Assembly (NCBI RefSeq): GCF_008107625.1
Contig: NZ_SDKK01000006.1
Span: 189,518 to 253,517 of the forward strand
Source: Zoogloea oleivorans
GTDB taxonomy: Bacteria > Pseudomonadota > Gammaproteobacteria > Burkholderiales > Rhodocyclaceae
DNA length: 64,000 bases
Direction: 5' to 3'
In this document: piece by piece, positions 41,384 to 51,659 of the stretch
Layout of the letters: each line of letters starts with the position of its first letter
Position numbering within the stretch: the first letter of the stretch is position 1
The notes under the pieces: generated by a model
Databases searched by the model: none
What the model saw: the letters and a program-made list of their open reading frames with translations, nothing else
Told to the model about the DNA's origin: nothing
Position numbers and translations under genes: made by a program

Positions 41384-42508
41384 TCAATCCTCGAGGAGGA
41401 CCCGCAGCATGCGTCGCAACGGCTCGGCCGCGCCCCACAGCAGTTGATCGCCGACGGTGAAGGCGGAGAGGTACTCGCCGCCCATCGCCAGCTTGCGCAA
41501 ACGCCCTACCGGAACCGTCAAGGTACCGGTCACGGCGGTCGGCGTCAGGTCGCGCATGGTGATGTCACGCTGGTTCGGAACAACCTTGACCCAGTCGTTG
41601 GCGCTGGCCAGCATGGCTTCGATTTCGTCGATCGGGATGTCCTTCTTCAGCTTCAGGGTCAGCGCCTGGCTGTGGCAACGCATCGCACCGATGCGCACGC
41701 ACAGACCATCGATGGGCACCGCCGGCGAACCAAAACCTTCGCCACGGCCAAGGATCTTGTTGGTCTCGACACCGCCCTTCCACTCTTCCTTGGATTGGCC
41801 GTTGCCCAGATCCTTGTCGATCCAGGGAATCAGCGAACCGGCCAGCGGTACACCGAAGTTGGACGCCGGGAACGCATCGTCACGCATGGTGCCGGCAACT
41901 TCGCGGTCGATGTCGAGGATCGCCGAAGCGGGATCGTCGAGCAACTCCTTGACGGAACGGTTCAGCTCGCCCATCTGGGAGATGAGTTCGCGCATGTTCT
42001 GGGCGCCGGCGCCGGAAGCAGCCTGGTAGGTCATGGACGTAGCCCACTCCACCAGATCACGCTGGAACAGGCCACCAAGGGCCATCAGCATCAGGGACAC
42101 GGTACAGTTGCCGCCCACCCAGTCACGACCGCCCTTGGCGAGCGCATCCTTGATCACGTTCATGTTGACCGGATCGAGGATGATGACTGCCTGGGGCTCC
42201 ATACGCAGCGAGGATGCAGCATCGATCCAGTGACCGTTCCAGCCTGCAGCGCGCAGCTTCGGGTACACCTCGTTGGTGTAATCGCCACCTTGACAGGTGA
42301 TGACGATATCCATCGACTTCAACTCTTCGATGTCCTTCGCGTCCTTCAGTGCGGGCGCTTCCTTGCCGAAATTCGGCGCCTTGCCACCCGCATTGGAGGT
42401 GGTGAAGAACACCGGCTCGATCAGGGCAAAATCATTTTCTTCCCGCATGCGCTGCATGAGGACGGAACCCACCATGCCACGCCAGCCAACCAGACCCACT
42501 CTTTTCAT
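41384..42508 (-). CDS. asd: Aspartate-semialdehyde dehydrogenase
   Basis: A 374-residue NADP enzyme supplying lysine, threonine, methionine and diaminopimelate. N-terminal [17 protein letters not shown] is the nucleotide-binding loop, [10 protein letters not shown] holds the active-site Cys, and [12 protein letters not shown] the catalytic His region. It is the gram-negative long form. Last gene of the leu-asd operon. Confidence 0.97.
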   Translation of the reverse strand: MKRVGLVGWRGMVGSVLMQRMREENDFALIEPVFFTTSNAGGKAPNFGKEAPALKDAKDIEELKSMDIVITCQGGDYTNEVYPKLRAAGWNGHWIDAASSLRMEPQAVIILDPVNMNVIKDALAKGGRDWVGGNCTVSLMLMALGGLFQRDLVEWATSMTYQAASGAGAQNMRELISQMGELNRSVKELLDDPASAILDIDREVAGTMRDDAFPASNFGVPLAGSLIPWIDKDLGNGQSKEEWKGGVETNKILGRGEGFGSPAVPIDGLCVRIGAMRCHSQALTLKLKKDIPIDEIEAMLASANDWVKVVPNQRDITMRDLTPTAVTGTLTVPVGRLRKLAMGGEYLSAFTVGDQLLWGAAEPLRRMLRVLLED

Positions 42509-42546
42509 ATTGATCCCCGATCAGACTTGATTTGTTTTTTGAATTT

Positions 42547-43614
42547 TTACAGCGCCGCGATAACCGCGTCGCCCATTTCCTTGGTGCCCACGCGACGGGT
42601 GCCCGCTTCATAGATGTCGCCCGTGCGGTAGCCGGCAGCCAGAACCTTCTTCACGGCCATCTCGATGCGCGCAGCCGGCGCCTCGAGATTGAAGGTATAG
42701 CGCAGCATCATCGCAACGGAAAGAATGGTTGCCAGCGGATTGGCGACGCCCTTGCCGGCGATGTCCGGCGCGGAGCCGTGGCTGGGCTCGTAGAGGCCCT
42801 TGTTGTTGGCATCCAGTGAAGCCGACGGCAGCATGCCGATGGAACCGGTAAGCATGGAGGCTTCGTCGGACAGGATGTCGCCGAACATGTTGCCGGTGAC
42901 CATCACGTCGAACTGCTTGGGCGCCCGCACCAACTGCATGGCGGCGTTATCCACCAGCATGTGGGACAGCTCCACGTCAGGGTAATCGGCCGACAGCTCG
43001 ATCATCACGTCGCGCCACAGCTGGGTGCATTCCAGCACGTTCATCTTGTCCACCGAGCAGAGCTTCTTGCCGCGCTTGCGAGCCGCCTCGAAGGCCACCT
43101 TGCCGATGCGGCGAATCTCGGATTCGGAATACACCATGGTGTTGAAACCGACGCGCTCGCCGTTTTCTTCACGGATGCCGCGGGGCTGACCGAAGTAGAT
43201 GTCGCCGGTCAGCTCGCGCACGATCAGGATGTCCAGCCCGGCCACGACTTCTGGTTTGAGCGTGGACGCGTTGGCCAGCTCGGGGTAGAGAATCGCCGGA
43301 CGCAGGTTGGCGAACAGGTTGAGCTGCTTGCGGATGGCCAGCAGGCCGCGCTCGGGGCGCTGTTCGCGGGGCAGCGTGTCCCACTGCGGGCCGCCAACGG
43401 CACCCAGCAGGATGGCATCGGCTTCCTGGGCCAGCTTGGCGGTCGCATCCGGATAGGGAGAGCCGGTGGCATCCACGGCACAACCGCCGATGAGGCCCTT
43501 CTCGACCGTAAAGTCCAGCCCATCGCCACGCAGGGCTTCGAGCACGCGCAGGGCCTGCTCGGTAATTTCGGGACCGATGCCGTCACCCGGCAGAACACAA
43601 ATCTTCATCGTCAT
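42547..43614 (-). CDS. leuB: 3-isopropylmalate dehydrogenase
   Basis: A 355-residue NAD enzyme, third step of leucine synthesis. Motifs: [47 protein letters not shown] and [16 protein letters not shown]. Two near ATGs (43614 and 43608) exist; the first is listed. Part of leuC-leuD-leuB-asd. Confidence 0.97.
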   Translation of the reverse strand: MTMKICVLPGDGIGPEITEQALRVLEALRGDGLDFTVEKGLIGGCAVDATGSPYPDATAKLAQEADAILLGAVGGPQWDTLPREQRPERGLLAIRKQLNLFANLRPAILYPELANASTLKPEVVAGLDILIVRELTGDIYFGQPRGIREENGERVGFNTMVYSESEIRRIGKVAFEAARKRGKKLCSVDKMNVLECTQLWRDVMIELSADYPDVELSHMLVDNAAMQLVRAPKQFDVMVTGNMFGDILSDEASMLTGSIGMLPSASLDANNKGLYEPSHGSAPDIAGKGVANPLATILSVAMMLRYTFNLEAPAARIEMAVKKVLAAGYRTGDIYEAGTRRVGTKEMGDAVIAAL

Positions 43615-43638
43615 TGTCTATTGATTCGTTGAAGTCAA

Positions 43639-44277
43639 TCAGGCGAACAGCCAGGGCTGGTCGATGCGGCGGCGGGCTTCGAACTCGCGGATCTTGTCGG
43701 CATGACGCAGGGTCAGTCCGATGTCGTCCCAGCCGTTGAGCAGGCATTCACGGCGGAAGGCATCCACGTCAAACGAGATCACCTTGCCATCCGGCCGGGT
43801 AATCGTCCGGGCTTGCAGGTCCACGTTGAGACGGTAACCGGTCGCATTGAAGCACTGGGCGAACAGCTCATCCACTTCAGCCGCCGGCAACTTGATCGGC
43901 AGCAGGCCGTTCTTGAAGCAGTTGTTGAAGAAGATGTCGGCAAAGCTCGGCCCGATGATGACGCGAAAGCCGAAATCCTCCAGCGCCCACGGAGCATGCT
44001 CACGGGAGCTGCCGCACCCGAAGTTGTCGCGGGTCAGCAGGATCTGGGCGCCCTGGTAACGGGGCTGGTTGAGGACGAAGTCGGGATTCTGCGGCCGGCC
44101 GGTGTTGTCCACGCCGGGCTGGCCGATGTCCAGGTAGCGCCACTCGTCGAACAGGTTGGGGCCGAAGCCACTGCGCTTGATCGACTTGAGGAACTGCTTC
44201 GGAATGATCGCGTCGGTATCCACGTTGGCGCGGTCCATCGGCGCCACGAGTCCGTCGAGTCTGGTAAAGGGCTTCAT
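43639..44277 (-). CDS. leuD: 3-isopropylmalate dehydratase small subunit
   Basis: A 212-residue swivel-domain subunit that pairs with Leu[21 protein letters not shown] and the loop [15 protein letters not shown] are diagnostic. Its ATG overlaps the stop of the preceding tiny ORF as ATGA, so its translation is coupled to that ORF. Confidence 0.97.
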   Translation of the reverse strand: MKPFTRLDGLVAPMDRANVDTDAIIPKQFLKSIKRSGFGPNLFDEWRYLDIGQPGVDNTGRPQNPDFVLNQPRYQGAQILLTRDNFGCGSSREHAPWALEDFGFRVIIGPSFADIFFNNCFKNGLLPIKLPAAEVDELFAQCFNATGYRLNVDLQARTITRPDGKVISFDVDAFRRECLLNGWDDIGLTLRHADKIREFEARRRIDQPWLFA

Positions 44278-44369
44278 GCTTGCTTGACCGCCTTCTGGAT
44301 GGCTTCGCCACCCTTTTCACTATCCTTGCCGACGGCGAACACGCCAATCAACGCTGTTAATTTACGCAA
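44274..44369 (-). pseudogene. 31-codon ORF, decayed entericidin-type lipoprotein between leuC and leuD
   Basis: Reading from a TTG at 44369, six bases after AGGAG, the frame encodes 31 residues beginning RKLTALIGVFAV and continuing [18 protein letters not shown]. The second half is what one expects of the mature end of an entericidin (GKDIEKGGKAIQKA-like) and the first half is the start of a lipoprotein signal. The stretch between them, including the lipobox cysteine, is missing. Many betaproteobacteria carry an intact entericidin gene here. The frame remains open and overlaps leuD as ATGA, so it may be kept for translation coupling. A genuine but unusual small peptide gene is the alternative. 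Confidence 0.65.
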
Positions 44370-44387
44370 TTGTCGCTCCTCTCGGAA

Positions 44388-45797
44388 TCAGGCCAGATCG
44401 CGCACATCGGCGAAATGGCCGGCAATCGCTGCCGCTGCGGCCATCGCCGGACTCACCAGGTGAGTACGACCACCGGCGCCCTGACGGCCCTCGAAGTTGC
44501 GGTTCGAGGTCGACGCACAACGCTCGCCCGGCTCCAGCCGGTCGGCATTCATGGCCAGGCACATGGAACAGCCCGGCTCGCGCCACTCGAAGCCGGCGGC
44601 GACGAAGATCTTGTCGAGCCCCTCGGCTTCGGCCTGGCGCTTGACCAGCCCGGAACCCGGTACCACCAGCACCTGTTTGACGTTGTCAGCCTTGCGGCGA
44701 CCACGGGCAACCACCGCTGCAGCGCGCAAGTCCTCGATCCGCGAATTGGTGCACGAGCCGATGAAAACCACGTCGACGGCAATATTCTTGATGGGCGTAC
44801 ACGGGGTCAGGCCCATGTACTGCAATGCACGCTCCATGCCCTCGCGCTTGACCGGATCCTTCTCGAGGGCCGGGTCCGGCACGATGCCGTCAATGGCGGC
44901 CACCATTTCAGGGGAAGTACCCCAGGTGACCTGCGGCTGAATCGCGGCGGCATCCAGATCGACGATGGCGTCGAAGTTCGCGCCCTCGTCCGAGTGCAGG
45001 GTGCGCCAGTAGGCGACGGCCCGCTCCCAGTTGTCGCCGTGCGGCGAGAACGGACGGTCCTTGAGGTAATCGATGGTCTTGTCGTCCACCGCGACCAGGC
45101 CAGCACGGGCGCCAGCTTCGATGGCCATGTTGCAGATGGTCATGCGACCTTCCAGGGACAGGCTACGGATCGCGCTGCCGCCGAACTCGATGGCGTAGCC
45201 GGTACCGCCGGCCGTACCGATGCGGCCGATGATGGCCAGCACCACGTCCTTCGCCGTCACGCCGGCACCAAGCCGGCCTTCGACGCGGATCAGCATGGTC
45301 TTCGACTTCTTCTGCAGCAGGCACTGGGTCGCCATCACGTGTTCGACTTCCGACGTCCCGATACCATGGGCCAGACAGGCGAAAGCGCCGTGCGTGGACG
45401 TGTGGGAGTCGCCGCAGACAACGGTCATGCCCGGCAGCGTCGCGCCGTTTTCAGGCCCGATCACGTGCACGATGCCCTGCCGGTCATCCTTGAACGGAAA
45501 GTAGGCGAGCGCGCCGGATTCGCGGATGTTGCTGTCGAGGGTTTCCACCTGCTGACGGGAGACCGGATCGAGAATGCCCTTCTCCCAATGATCGGTAGGC
45601 GTGTTGTGGTCTGCCGTCGCCACAATGGAATCCACGCGCCACAGCTTGCGGCCGGCCAGTTTCAGACCTTCGAAAGCCTGCGGGCTGGTGACTTCGTGAA
45701 CCAGGTGACGATCGATGTAAATCAGCGCGGTACCGTCATCCTCGACGTGCACCACGTGGCTCGACCACAGTTTTTCGTAAAGCGTTTGCGCTTGCAT
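44388..45797 (-). CDS. leuC: 3-isopropylmalate dehydratase large subunit
   Basis: A 469-residue aconitase-family [4Fe-4S] enzyme of leucine synthesis. Cluster cysteines are in [14 protein letters not shown] and the later [33 protein letters not shown] is also typical. The ATG at 45797 gives the normal length. It starts 41 bases after the M48 peptidase gene with no terminator between, so both a private promoter and readthrough are possible. Confidence 0.97.
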   Translation of the reverse strand: MQAQTLYEKLWSSHVVHVEDDGTALIYIDRHLVHEVTSPQAFEGLKLAGRKLWRVDSIVATADHNTPTDHWEKGILDPVSRQQVETLDSNIRESGALAYFPFKDDRQGIVHVIGPENGATLPGMTVVCGDSHTSTHGAFACLAHGIGTSEVEHVMATQCLLQKKSKTMLIRVEGRLGAGVTAKDVVLAIIGRIGTAGGTGYAIEFGGSAIRSLSLEGRMTICNMAIEAGARAGLVAVDDKTIDYLKDRPFSPHGDNWERAVAYWRTLHSDEGANFDAIVDLDAAAIQPQVTWGTSPEMVAAIDGIVPDPALEKDPVKREGMERALQYMGLTPCTPIKNIAVDVVFIGSCTNSRIEDLRAAAVVARGRRKADNVKQVLVVPGSGLVKRQAEAEGLDKIFVAAGFEWREPGCSMCLAMNADRLEPGERCASTSNRNFEGRQGAGGRTHLVSPAMAAAAAIAGHFADVRDLA

Positions 45798-45838
45798 GGG
45801 CGAAAGAAAACTCTGAGTTGGACGGGGGAAAACTTTAA

Positions 45839-46681
45839 TTATTTCACAGGCTTTACGCGCTGAGTAGCTTGCTCGTAAAGGGGCATCACGCGGGCCGCGT
45901 ACTGGGCCAGATCCTGCTGGCGGGTCTCGTTCGACGGATGGGTCGAAAGCCACTGGGGCGGTGCCCCGCTGGACGCCTTGGCCATCTTCTGCCACAAGGT
46001 CACCGCAGACCGTGGATCGTAGCCGCCGCGGGCTGCCAGTTCGACGCCCATGCGATCGGCTTCCGTTTCATGTTCGCGGCTGTTCGGCAGTTCAAAACTC
46101 ACCTTGGCGACCCCGCCGATCAGGTCGGTACCGGCCCGGCCAACCCCCAGCGCGGCACCCAGGACATTCACACCAATGTTGGTCACCATCGAGTGGGAGG
46201 CGCGCTCACGGGCGTGCTCACGCAGGGCATGGGCGATTTCGTGCCCCATGATCGCAGCGATCTCGTCGTCGGTCAGGTTCAACTTGTCGATGATCCCGGT
46301 GTAGAAAGCGATCTTGCCACCGGCCATGCACCAGGCGTTGAGTTCGTCGGAAGTGAGTACATTGACCTCCCATTTCCAGCCCGGCGCATCCGCCCGGAAG
46401 AATCCGGTGGCCGGTATCAGCCGGCGGGCAATTCCGCGGACCCGGTCGACCTGAGCCTTGTCCCGGTTCAATGCATTCTTTTGCCCAGCCTGCTGAAGAA
46501 TCTTCTGATAGCTCTGCGACGAAGCCTTCTCCATCTCGCCAGACGAAACCATCATCATCTGCTGGCGCTCGATGCCGACAGCGCCCGTCTGCGTCGTCTT
46601 CACGGTCTGGCAGGCCGTAAGCATTCCCGCTGCCAGCACCACCGGAGCCATTCCACGCAACCATTCGAACCGTAGTTTCAT
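45839..46681 (-). CDS. M48-family metallopeptidase lipoprotein
   Basis: A 280-residue zinc protease. The N-terminus is a lipoprotein signal with lipobox LTAC-Q (Cys about 24), so it should be membrane-anchored facing the periplasm. The zinc motif is [12 protein letters not shown] and the third ligand Glu is in [10 protein letters not shown]. This resembles LoiP/YcaL-type outer-membrane quality-control proteases. The ATG at 46681 is chosen for the signal peptide; an open frame extends far upstream by chance. Confidence 0.9.
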   Translation of the reverse strand: MKLRFEWLRGMAPVVLAAGMLTACQTVKTTQTGAVGIERQQMMMVSSGEMEKASSQSYQKILQQAGQKNALNRDKAQVDRVRGIARRLIPATGFFRADAPGWKWEVNVLTSDELNAWCMAGGKIAFYTGIIDKLNLTDDEIAAIMGHEIAHALREHARERASHSMVTNIGVNVLGAALGVGRAGTDLIGGVAKVSFELPNSREHETEADRMGVELAARGGYDPRSAVTLWQKMAKASSGAPPQWLSTHPSNETRQQDLAQYAARVMPLYEQATQRVKPVK

Positions 46682-46710
46682 GCTTCTCCCGAAATTTCCT
46701 GTTTCAAGGC

Positions 46711-47862
46711 TCACGCCGCCTGCTCCACCGGACGATCCGGCCAGCCTCGGAGCAATACCACCAACCCGCACAGGGCGAACAATGACCCGAAAGTGTAAGT
46801 CCACGCCGGCCCGATCCACTCCCAAGTGTAGCCGCTCAACAGCCCGCCGATCATGCCCCCCGCGCCAAAGGAAATACTTCCGTACAAGGCCTGGCCTCGG
46901 GCCTGGTGCTGCGCACCAAACCAGCGATTGACGGCAGCCACCGCAGCCGCATGATAGGAGCCAAACGTGGCCCCATGCAGCACCTGGGCAAAGATCAGCA
47001 CGACGAGGGAATCCGCTCCCCAGCCAATCAGCATGAAACGCAGCATGGCAGCGACCAGACTGAACACTAGCAGGCCGCGCAGCGAAAACGTCCGCAGCAG
47101 CTGCGGCATGCCCATGAACACGGCAATCTCGGCCACCACGCCGAGGGTCCACATCCAGCCGACCAGCGACTTGCTGTAACCGTGCGCCACCAGATGCAGA
47201 GAATAGAAAACGTACAACGCACCATGGGCGGCAGACATGAAAAAGCACGCCATCATCAGCGCTCTCACCTCCGGCCGGCGCAGGATTTCGCCGAGCGCCA
47301 CCGGAATGGCCGGCACACGCGGCTGGCTGGCCTCGGGGATGACCATGGCGCAAACCAGAATGCCCGCCAGCATGGCCAGCGTAATCCACAACAGTGCGCG
47401 GATCGGCAGATCATCCAGAACATAGCCCAGAATCAGCACGGTCAGAACGAAGCCCACCGACCCCCACACCCGGATGTTGCCATAACGGCTTGCCTGACCA
47501 TCCAGATGGGCAAAGGTCAGGGTTTCCACAAGGGGCAGCGCGGCACTCCAGAAAAAGGCCAGGAAAGCCATGCTGGCAAACAGCACGGCATAGGCATCGC
47601 TCACCAGGAAGCCTGCAAAGCCCAGCAGAGACAGCAGCGCCGACAGGCGCACGATGGGAATGCGCGCACCGAGCCGGTCCGCCAGCCAGCCCCACAGAGT
47701 GGGAGCCAGCATGCGCATGACCGACATCAGCGACATCAATACGGCGATCTGCGTCGCAGTACTGCCGATGGACTCGAGATACAGGCCGAAGTAGGGAGAA
47801 AAGGCGCCGACGAAGGCGAAGTAGAAAAAGTAATAGCCGGACAGGCGCCAGTAAGGAATCAT
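46711..47862 (-). CDS. MFS permease (HcaT / MFS_1-like)
   Basis: A 383-residue protein with about twelve hydrophobic segments, beginning IPYWRLSGYYFFYFAFVGAFSPYFGLYLESIG. This N-terminus and the WGWLADRLGAR loop fit the MFS_1-like family that includes the E. coli phenylpropionate permease HcaT. Substrate unknown; no catabolic genes are next to it. Precedes the M48 peptidase gene by 29 bases. Confidence 0.85.
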   Translation of the reverse strand: MIPYWRLSGYYFFYFAFVGAFSPYFGLYLESIGSTATQIAVLMSLMSVMRMLAPTLWGWLADRLGARIPIVRLSALLSLLGFAGFLVSDAYAVLFASMAFLAFFWSAALPLVETLTFAHLDGQASRYGNIRVWGSVGFVLTVLILGYVLDDLPIRALLWITLAMLAGILVCAMVIPEASQPRVPAIPVALGEILRRPEVRALMMACFFMSAAHGALYVFYSLHLVAHGYSKSLVGWMWTLGVVAEIAVFMGMPQLLRTFSLRGLLVFSLVAAMLRFMLIGWGADSLVVLIFAQVLHGATFGSYHAAAVAAVNRWFGAQHQARGQALYGSISFGAGGMIGGLLSGYTWEWIGPAWTYTFGSLFALCGLVVLLRGWPDRPVEQAA

Positions 47863-47896
47863 CGGCGGGATTCTAGTTTGCGTTCGACCTGCCAAT

Positions 47897-47927
47897 GAAA
47901 AAAGAGCGCCGGAAAGCGCTCTTTTTC
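47897..47927 (-). terminator. Rho-independent terminator after ydcH
   Basis: AAAAGAGCGC / GCGCTCTTTT stem with loop CGGAAA; on the minus strand it ends in six T. It separates the YdcH gene from the downstream MFS gene. Confidence 0.9.
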
Positions 47928-47946
47928 TGGCCAGGCTCTGCGGGGA

Positions 47947-48189
47947 TCAGTTGACTGAAGCGCCCTTCAGCAGCTCGTACAAAGCATCCTTCAGCTGCAG
48001 ACGACGCTTCTTGAGGTCTTCAAGCTCAAAATCGGTTGCCAGTTCGGCATTCACTTCAACGCGAACGACGTGACGATTGACCTCATGATACTCATCGAAC
48101 AAACGAGAAAAACGGCCACTGGACATTTTCATCGTGTGAATCTGGTCCCGATACTCGGGGAATTCGTGGTTCAGATCGTGTTGCTCCAT
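47947..48189 (-). CDS. YdcH-family (DUF465) small protein
   Basis: An 80-residue, highly charged helical protein. EFPEYRDQIHTMKMSS..FSRLFDEYHEVNRHV and DLKKRRLQLKDALYELL match the YdcH/DUF465 pattern, thought to form a short coiled coil. Function unknown. It is monocistronic, with its own terminator and a possible FNR-controlled promoter upstream. Confidence 0.9.
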   Translation of the reverse strand: MEQHDLNHEFPEYRDQIHTMKMSSGRFSRLFDEYHEVNRHVVRVEVNAELATDFELEDLKKRRLQLKDALYELLKGASVN

Positions 48190-48237
48190 GCAGTACCTCC
48201 AGCGTCGTAAATTGGCTTCCGAAACCTGTTTGAAACC

Positions 48238-48279
48238 ACTTTACGCCGCAGCATCGGGCAAAAAGTTGACCAAAATCAA
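48238..48279 (-). promoter_or_regulatory. FNR-like box and -10 element upstream of ydcH
   Basis: TTGAC-CAAA-ATCAA (48266-48279) matches the FNR/Anr consensus TTGAT-N4-ATCAA at nine of ten positions. On the minus strand TAAAGT (48243-48238) lies 32 bases downstream, centre to centre. If it is the -10, the start is near 48231 and the box is centred at -41.5, the class II activator position. The box overlaps the aroC stop codon. Confidence 0.6.
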
Positions 48280-49415
48280 CCCTTGGAACGTGGTGAGGGG
48301 ACGGATTGCACGCCTGCCGGGGCCAAACCTGCAATTTTAGGTGTCGTACACACCACATAAGCGTTCTGAGCCCGGTGACGCAGGGCGTGATCCATCAACA
48401 CGATGGCCAGCATGGACTCGGCAATCGGCGTGGCGCGAATGCCCACACACGGGTCGTGGCGGCCATGGGTGTTGACGACCACCGGCTCGCCGGCCTTGTC
48501 GATCGTGTGGCGATCCAGGCGCGTGCTGGATGTCGGCTTGATCGCCATGCTCACCACCACGTCCTGCCCTGTCGAAATCCCGCCCAGCACGCCGCCGGCG
48601 TTGTTCGACAGGAAGCCCTCCGGCGACATTTCATCCGAGTGATCGGTGCCAAGCTGGGCCACGCTGGCAAAACCGGCGCCAATCTCCACGCCCTTCACCG
48701 CATTGATGCTCATCATGGCATGGGCGATATCGGCATCCAGGCGGTCATAGACCGGCTCGCCCCAGCCCACCGGCACGCCGGTGGCGACCACATTGATGCG
48801 CGCGCCAACCGAATCGCCGGACTTGCGCAGATCGTCCATGTAGCTTTCCAGCTGGGGCACTATCGACTGGTTCGGTGCAAAGAAGGCGTTGCCATCGACG
48901 TCATCCCAGGAGGCAAAGGGAATTTCGACCGGACCGAGCTGGGCCATGTAACCACGAATCACGATGCCATAGCGCTCGAACAGCCACTTGCGGGCGATGG
49001 CGCCTGCAGCCACGCGCACCGCGGTTTCACGCGCCGACGAGCGGCCGCCGCCACGATGATCGCGGATGCCGTATTTTTGCCAGTAAGCGTAGTCGGCATG
49101 ACCGGGGCGGAAGCTCTCGGCGATGTTGCCGTAATCCTTGGAACGCTGATCCTGGTTGCGGATCAGCAGCGCAATCGGGGTTCCGGTGGTCACGCCCTCA
49201 AAGACGCCGGAAAGAATCTCCACCGCATCGGGCTCGCGCCGCTGGGTGACGTGGCGCGACGTACCCGGCTTGCGCCGGTCGAGTTCGGCCTGAATATCCG
49301 CCTCGCTGATCGCCAGTCCCGGCGGACAGCCGTCCACCACGCAACCGATGGCAGGGCCATGGGATTCGCCAAAGGATGTGACGCAGAAAAGCGTGCCGAG
49401 CGTATTACCGGACAT
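48276..49415 (-). CDS. aroC: Chorismate synthase
   Basis: A 379-residue FMN-dependent lyase, last step of the shikimate pathway. [62 protein letters not shown] and [15 protein letters not shown] are diagnostic. It lies downstream of ilvN with a 102-base gap that contains a GC-rich hairpin (about 49485-49505) lacking a clear T-run. Confidence 0.97.
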   Translation of the reverse strand: MSGNTLGTLFCVTSFGESHGPAIGCVVDGCPPGLAISEADIQAELDRRKPGTSRHVTQRREPDAVEILSGVFEGVTTGTPIALLIRNQDQRSKDYGNIAESFRPGHADYAYWQKYGIRDHRGGGRSSARETAVRVAAGAIARKWLFERYGIVIRGYMAQLGPVEIPFASWDDVDGNAFFAPNQSIVPQLESYMDDLRKSGDSVGARINVVATGVPVGWGEPVYDRLDADIAHAMMSINAVKGVEIGAGFASVAQLGTDHSDEMSPEGFLSNNAGGVLGGISTGQDVVVSMAIKPTSSTRLDRHTIDKAGEPVVVNTHGRHDPCVGIRATPIAESMLAIVLMDHALRHRAQNAYVVCTTPKIAGLAPAGVQSVPSPRSKG

Positions 49416-49517
49416 GGGAGACTCGCGAAGACGTGAAAAAGGGAAAAAAGACTACCGGACTGACGTCCGAGTCTAGCACGCCGCCGACAGGAAGCCGGCG
49501 GCGCGGGTGCTACGGGA

Positions 49518-49853
49518 TTACTGGAAGAACTCGTCGAGGCGACCGAAGACCGGATGCTCGCCGTCGTGCTTGGTGACGTAGAGCACGTCCTCCAGCTTCT
49601 CGACCTGCTTGATCATCTTCTCGAGACGCTCGTCCTCGAAGATCAGCAGCCAGATACGGCTGGTGTCGCCACCGCCGACCGGCATGCAGAGGATGCCTTC
49701 GACGTTGAAGGCACGGCGGGCAAACAGGCCACAGATGTGGCTCATCACGCCCGGGTGGTTGGCCACGCCCAGTTCCAGCACGACCTTGTGAAAACCGGCG
49801 TGCTCGGGAACATCGGGAATGAACTCGGAAAGGTTGGTGTTCTGCTCGGACAT
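49518..49853 (-). CDS. ilvN: Acetolactate synthase I small subunit
   Basis: A 111-residue single-ACT-domain regulatory subunit that gives valine feedback to AHAS. NHPGVMSHICGLFARRAFNVEGIL and RIWLLIFEDERLEKMIKQVEKLEDV resemble E. coli IlvN. It is much shorter than the usual IlvH (about 163 residues) and lacks its C-terminal domain. Nineteen bases after ilvB, in the same attenuated operon. Confidence 0.92.
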   Translation of the reverse strand: MSEQNTNLSEFIPDVPEHAGFHKVVLELGVANHPGVMSHICGLFARRAFNVEGILCMPVGGGDTSRIWLLIFEDERLEKMIKQVEKLEDVLYVTKHDGEHPVFGRLDEFFQ

Positions 49854-49872
49854 CGTGTTCTCTCCTCTGCGC

Positions 49873-51537
49873 TCAGCCGATCATCTCGGAATTGGCGGCG
49901 CCCGGCGGCACCATCGGGTAGACGAATTCGTTCGGGTCGATCGTCGCGTGAATCAGGCAAGGGCCGCGCGTCTGCAAGGCTTCGGCCAGAACGGCGCGCG
50001 GATTGGCGGCCGGATCCAGATCGACTGCACGCATGCCGAAACCTTCGGCGATCTTCAGGAAGTCGGTCGGACGCTCGTAACGGGAGGCCATGATCCGCTT
50101 ACCGTAGAACATGCTCTGCTGTTGATGCACCAGACCGAGGGACTGGTTGTTGAAGAGCACGATCTTGACGTTGACGTCTTCCTGCGCGGCGGTGGCCATT
50201 TCCTGGATGTTCATCTTCAGGCTGCCGTCGCCCGAAAAACACACCACGGTACGGTCAGGCGCAGCCAGCGCGGCGCCGATGGCGGCCGGGAAGCCAAAGC
50301 CCATGGTGCCGAGACCGCCGGAATTGAGCCACTGGCGCGAGCGACGGAAGGGATAGGCCTGGGCCACCCACATCTGGTGCTGGCCGACGTCGCTGGTGAT
50401 GATCGCGCTGTCGTCCAGACAGTTGGCCACGGCATGGATCAGGCCGTAGGGCGAACGGGGATCGTCCACACCCGGCATGGCCAGCGGGAAGCGGCTCTTG
50501 AGGCTTTCGACGTGCGACAGCCAGCGCTTGCGCAGTTGCGGCTTGATGCGCGGCAGCAGCTCGGAGAGCACCTGCCCGACGTCGCCGGCGATGGCCACGT
50601 TGGCGTTCTTCACCTTGTGCAGTTCGGAACGGTCGATGTCGATGTGGATGATCTTGGCGTTCGGACAGAACTCGGCCGTCTTGCCGATGGCACGGTCGTC
50701 GAAACGGGCACCGACGCAGATCAGCAGGTCGGCCTCTTCGAGCACGTAGTTGGTGTAGCGCGCGCCGTGCATGCCGAGCATGCCCAGGGACAGCGGATGA
50801 TCCATCGGCATCGCGCCGAGGGCCATCAGCGTCATGGTGGTCGGCAGGGAAGCCTGCTCGGCCAGCGTGACCGCCATGTGCGCGGCGCCGGAGTGGATCA
50901 CGCCACCGCCGAGGTACAGCACCGGGCGCTCGGCAGCTTCGATCATCTTGGCCGCTTCTTCAATCGCGGCGATGTCGAAGACGGGTGCGGCATCGGGCAC
51001 CACCACGTCGGGGTATTCCTCGAAACTCACCATCTGGTTCTGCACGTCCTTCGGCACGTCGATGAGCACCGGGCCGGGCCGGTCGGACATCGCAATGCGG
51101 AAGGCCGACGGCACCACGCTCAGCAGATCCTTGGCCGAACGGACCAGGAAGTTGTGCTTGGTGATCGGGATGGTCAGGCCGTAGGTGTCCACTTCCTGGA
51201 AGGCATCGGTGCCGATCATCGACAGCGGCACCTGGCCAGTCAGGGCGATCATCGGGATCGAATCCAGCTTGGCGTCGGCAATGGCCGTCACCAGGTTGGT
51301 CGCCCCCGGACCGCTGGAGGCCAGACACACTTCCGGACGGCCGGAAACCCGCGCCATGCCTTGCGCGATGAAGCCGGCGCCTTGTTCGTGACGGCACAAC
51401 ACGTGGTGGATCTGCTCGCTCTTGGAGAGCGCGTCATACATCGGCAAGGCCGCACCGCCGGGCACACCGGCGATGGTGGTGATTCCTTGCCGTTCGAGCA
51501 GCTTCACGATCAGGTCTGCTCCAGTCATTTGCATCAT
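49873..51537 (-). CDS. ilvB: Acetolactate synthase I large subunit
   Basis: A 554-residue ThDP/FAD enzyme catalysing the first common step of valine and isoleucine synthesis. Motifs: PGGAALPMYDAL with the ThDP-activating Glu in RHEQGAGFIAQGMAR, FSGDGSLKMNIQEM (ThDP-binding GDG) and YPMVPPGAANSEMIG at the C-terminus. Many segments (ITKHNFLVR, LYLGGGVI, TMTLMALG, CPNAKIIHIDIDR, QQQSMFY) read like E. coli AHAS I rather than the AHAS III type usual in betaproteobacteria. AGGAG precedes the ATG at 51537. Transcription should be controlled by the valine-rich leader and terminator upstream. Confidence 0.95.
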   Translation of the reverse strand: MMQMTGADLIVKLLERQGITTIAGVPGGAALPMYDALSKSEQIHHVLCRHEQGAGFIAQGMARVSGRPEVCLASSGPGATNLVTAIADAKLDSIPMIALTGQVPLSMIGTDAFQEVDTYGLTIPITKHNFLVRSAKDLLSVVPSAFRIAMSDRPGPVLIDVPKDVQNQMVSFEEYPDVVVPDAAPVFDIAAIEEAAKMIEAAERPVLYLGGGVIHSGAAHMAVTLAEQASLPTTMTLMALGAMPMDHPLSLGMLGMHGARYTNYVLEEADLLICVGARFDDRAIGKTAEFCPNAKIIHIDIDRSELHKVKNANVAIAGDVGQVLSELLPRIKPQLRKRWLSHVESLKSRFPLAMPGVDDPRSPYGLIHAVANCLDDSAIITSDVGQHQMWVAQAYPFRRSRQWLNSGGLGTMGFGFPAAIGAALAAPDRTVVCFSGDGSLKMNIQEMATAAQEDVNVKIVLFNNQSLGLVHQQQSMFYGKRIMASRYERPTDFLKIAEGFGMRAVDLDPAANPRAVLAEALQTRGPCLIHATIDPNEFVYPMVPPGAANSEMIG

Positions 51538-51590
51538 CGAGATTCTCCTAGGGGCTTGAGAGCCGTAGTGCAGGCCAGGCCGGGGTGCAT

Positions 51591-51628
51591 CAAAAACAAA
51601 ACCCCCGCCGGTTGCGCGCCGGCGGGGG
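51591..51628 (-). terminator. Attenuator (Rho-independent terminator) of ilvBN
   Basis: On the minus strand CCCCCGCCGG (arm at 51619-51628) and CCGGCGGGGG (arm at 51602-51611) form a perfect 10-bp stem with a 7-base loop, followed by TTTTGTTTTT. It lies between the leader peptide stop and the ilvB start, the standard attenuator position. Confidence 0.92.
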
Positions 51629-51659
51629 TCTGAAATTCTTTATCGACTACCTGGGACCC

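Noticed and set aside
44370..45863. 497-codon plus-strand ORF opposite leuC
   Set aside because: Antisense shadow with no homology-like motifs; leuC on the other strand has all catalytic residues.
49819..51633. 604-codon plus-strand ORF opposite ilvB
   Set aside because: Antisense shadow of a conserved gene, His/Arg-rich and without any known domain.
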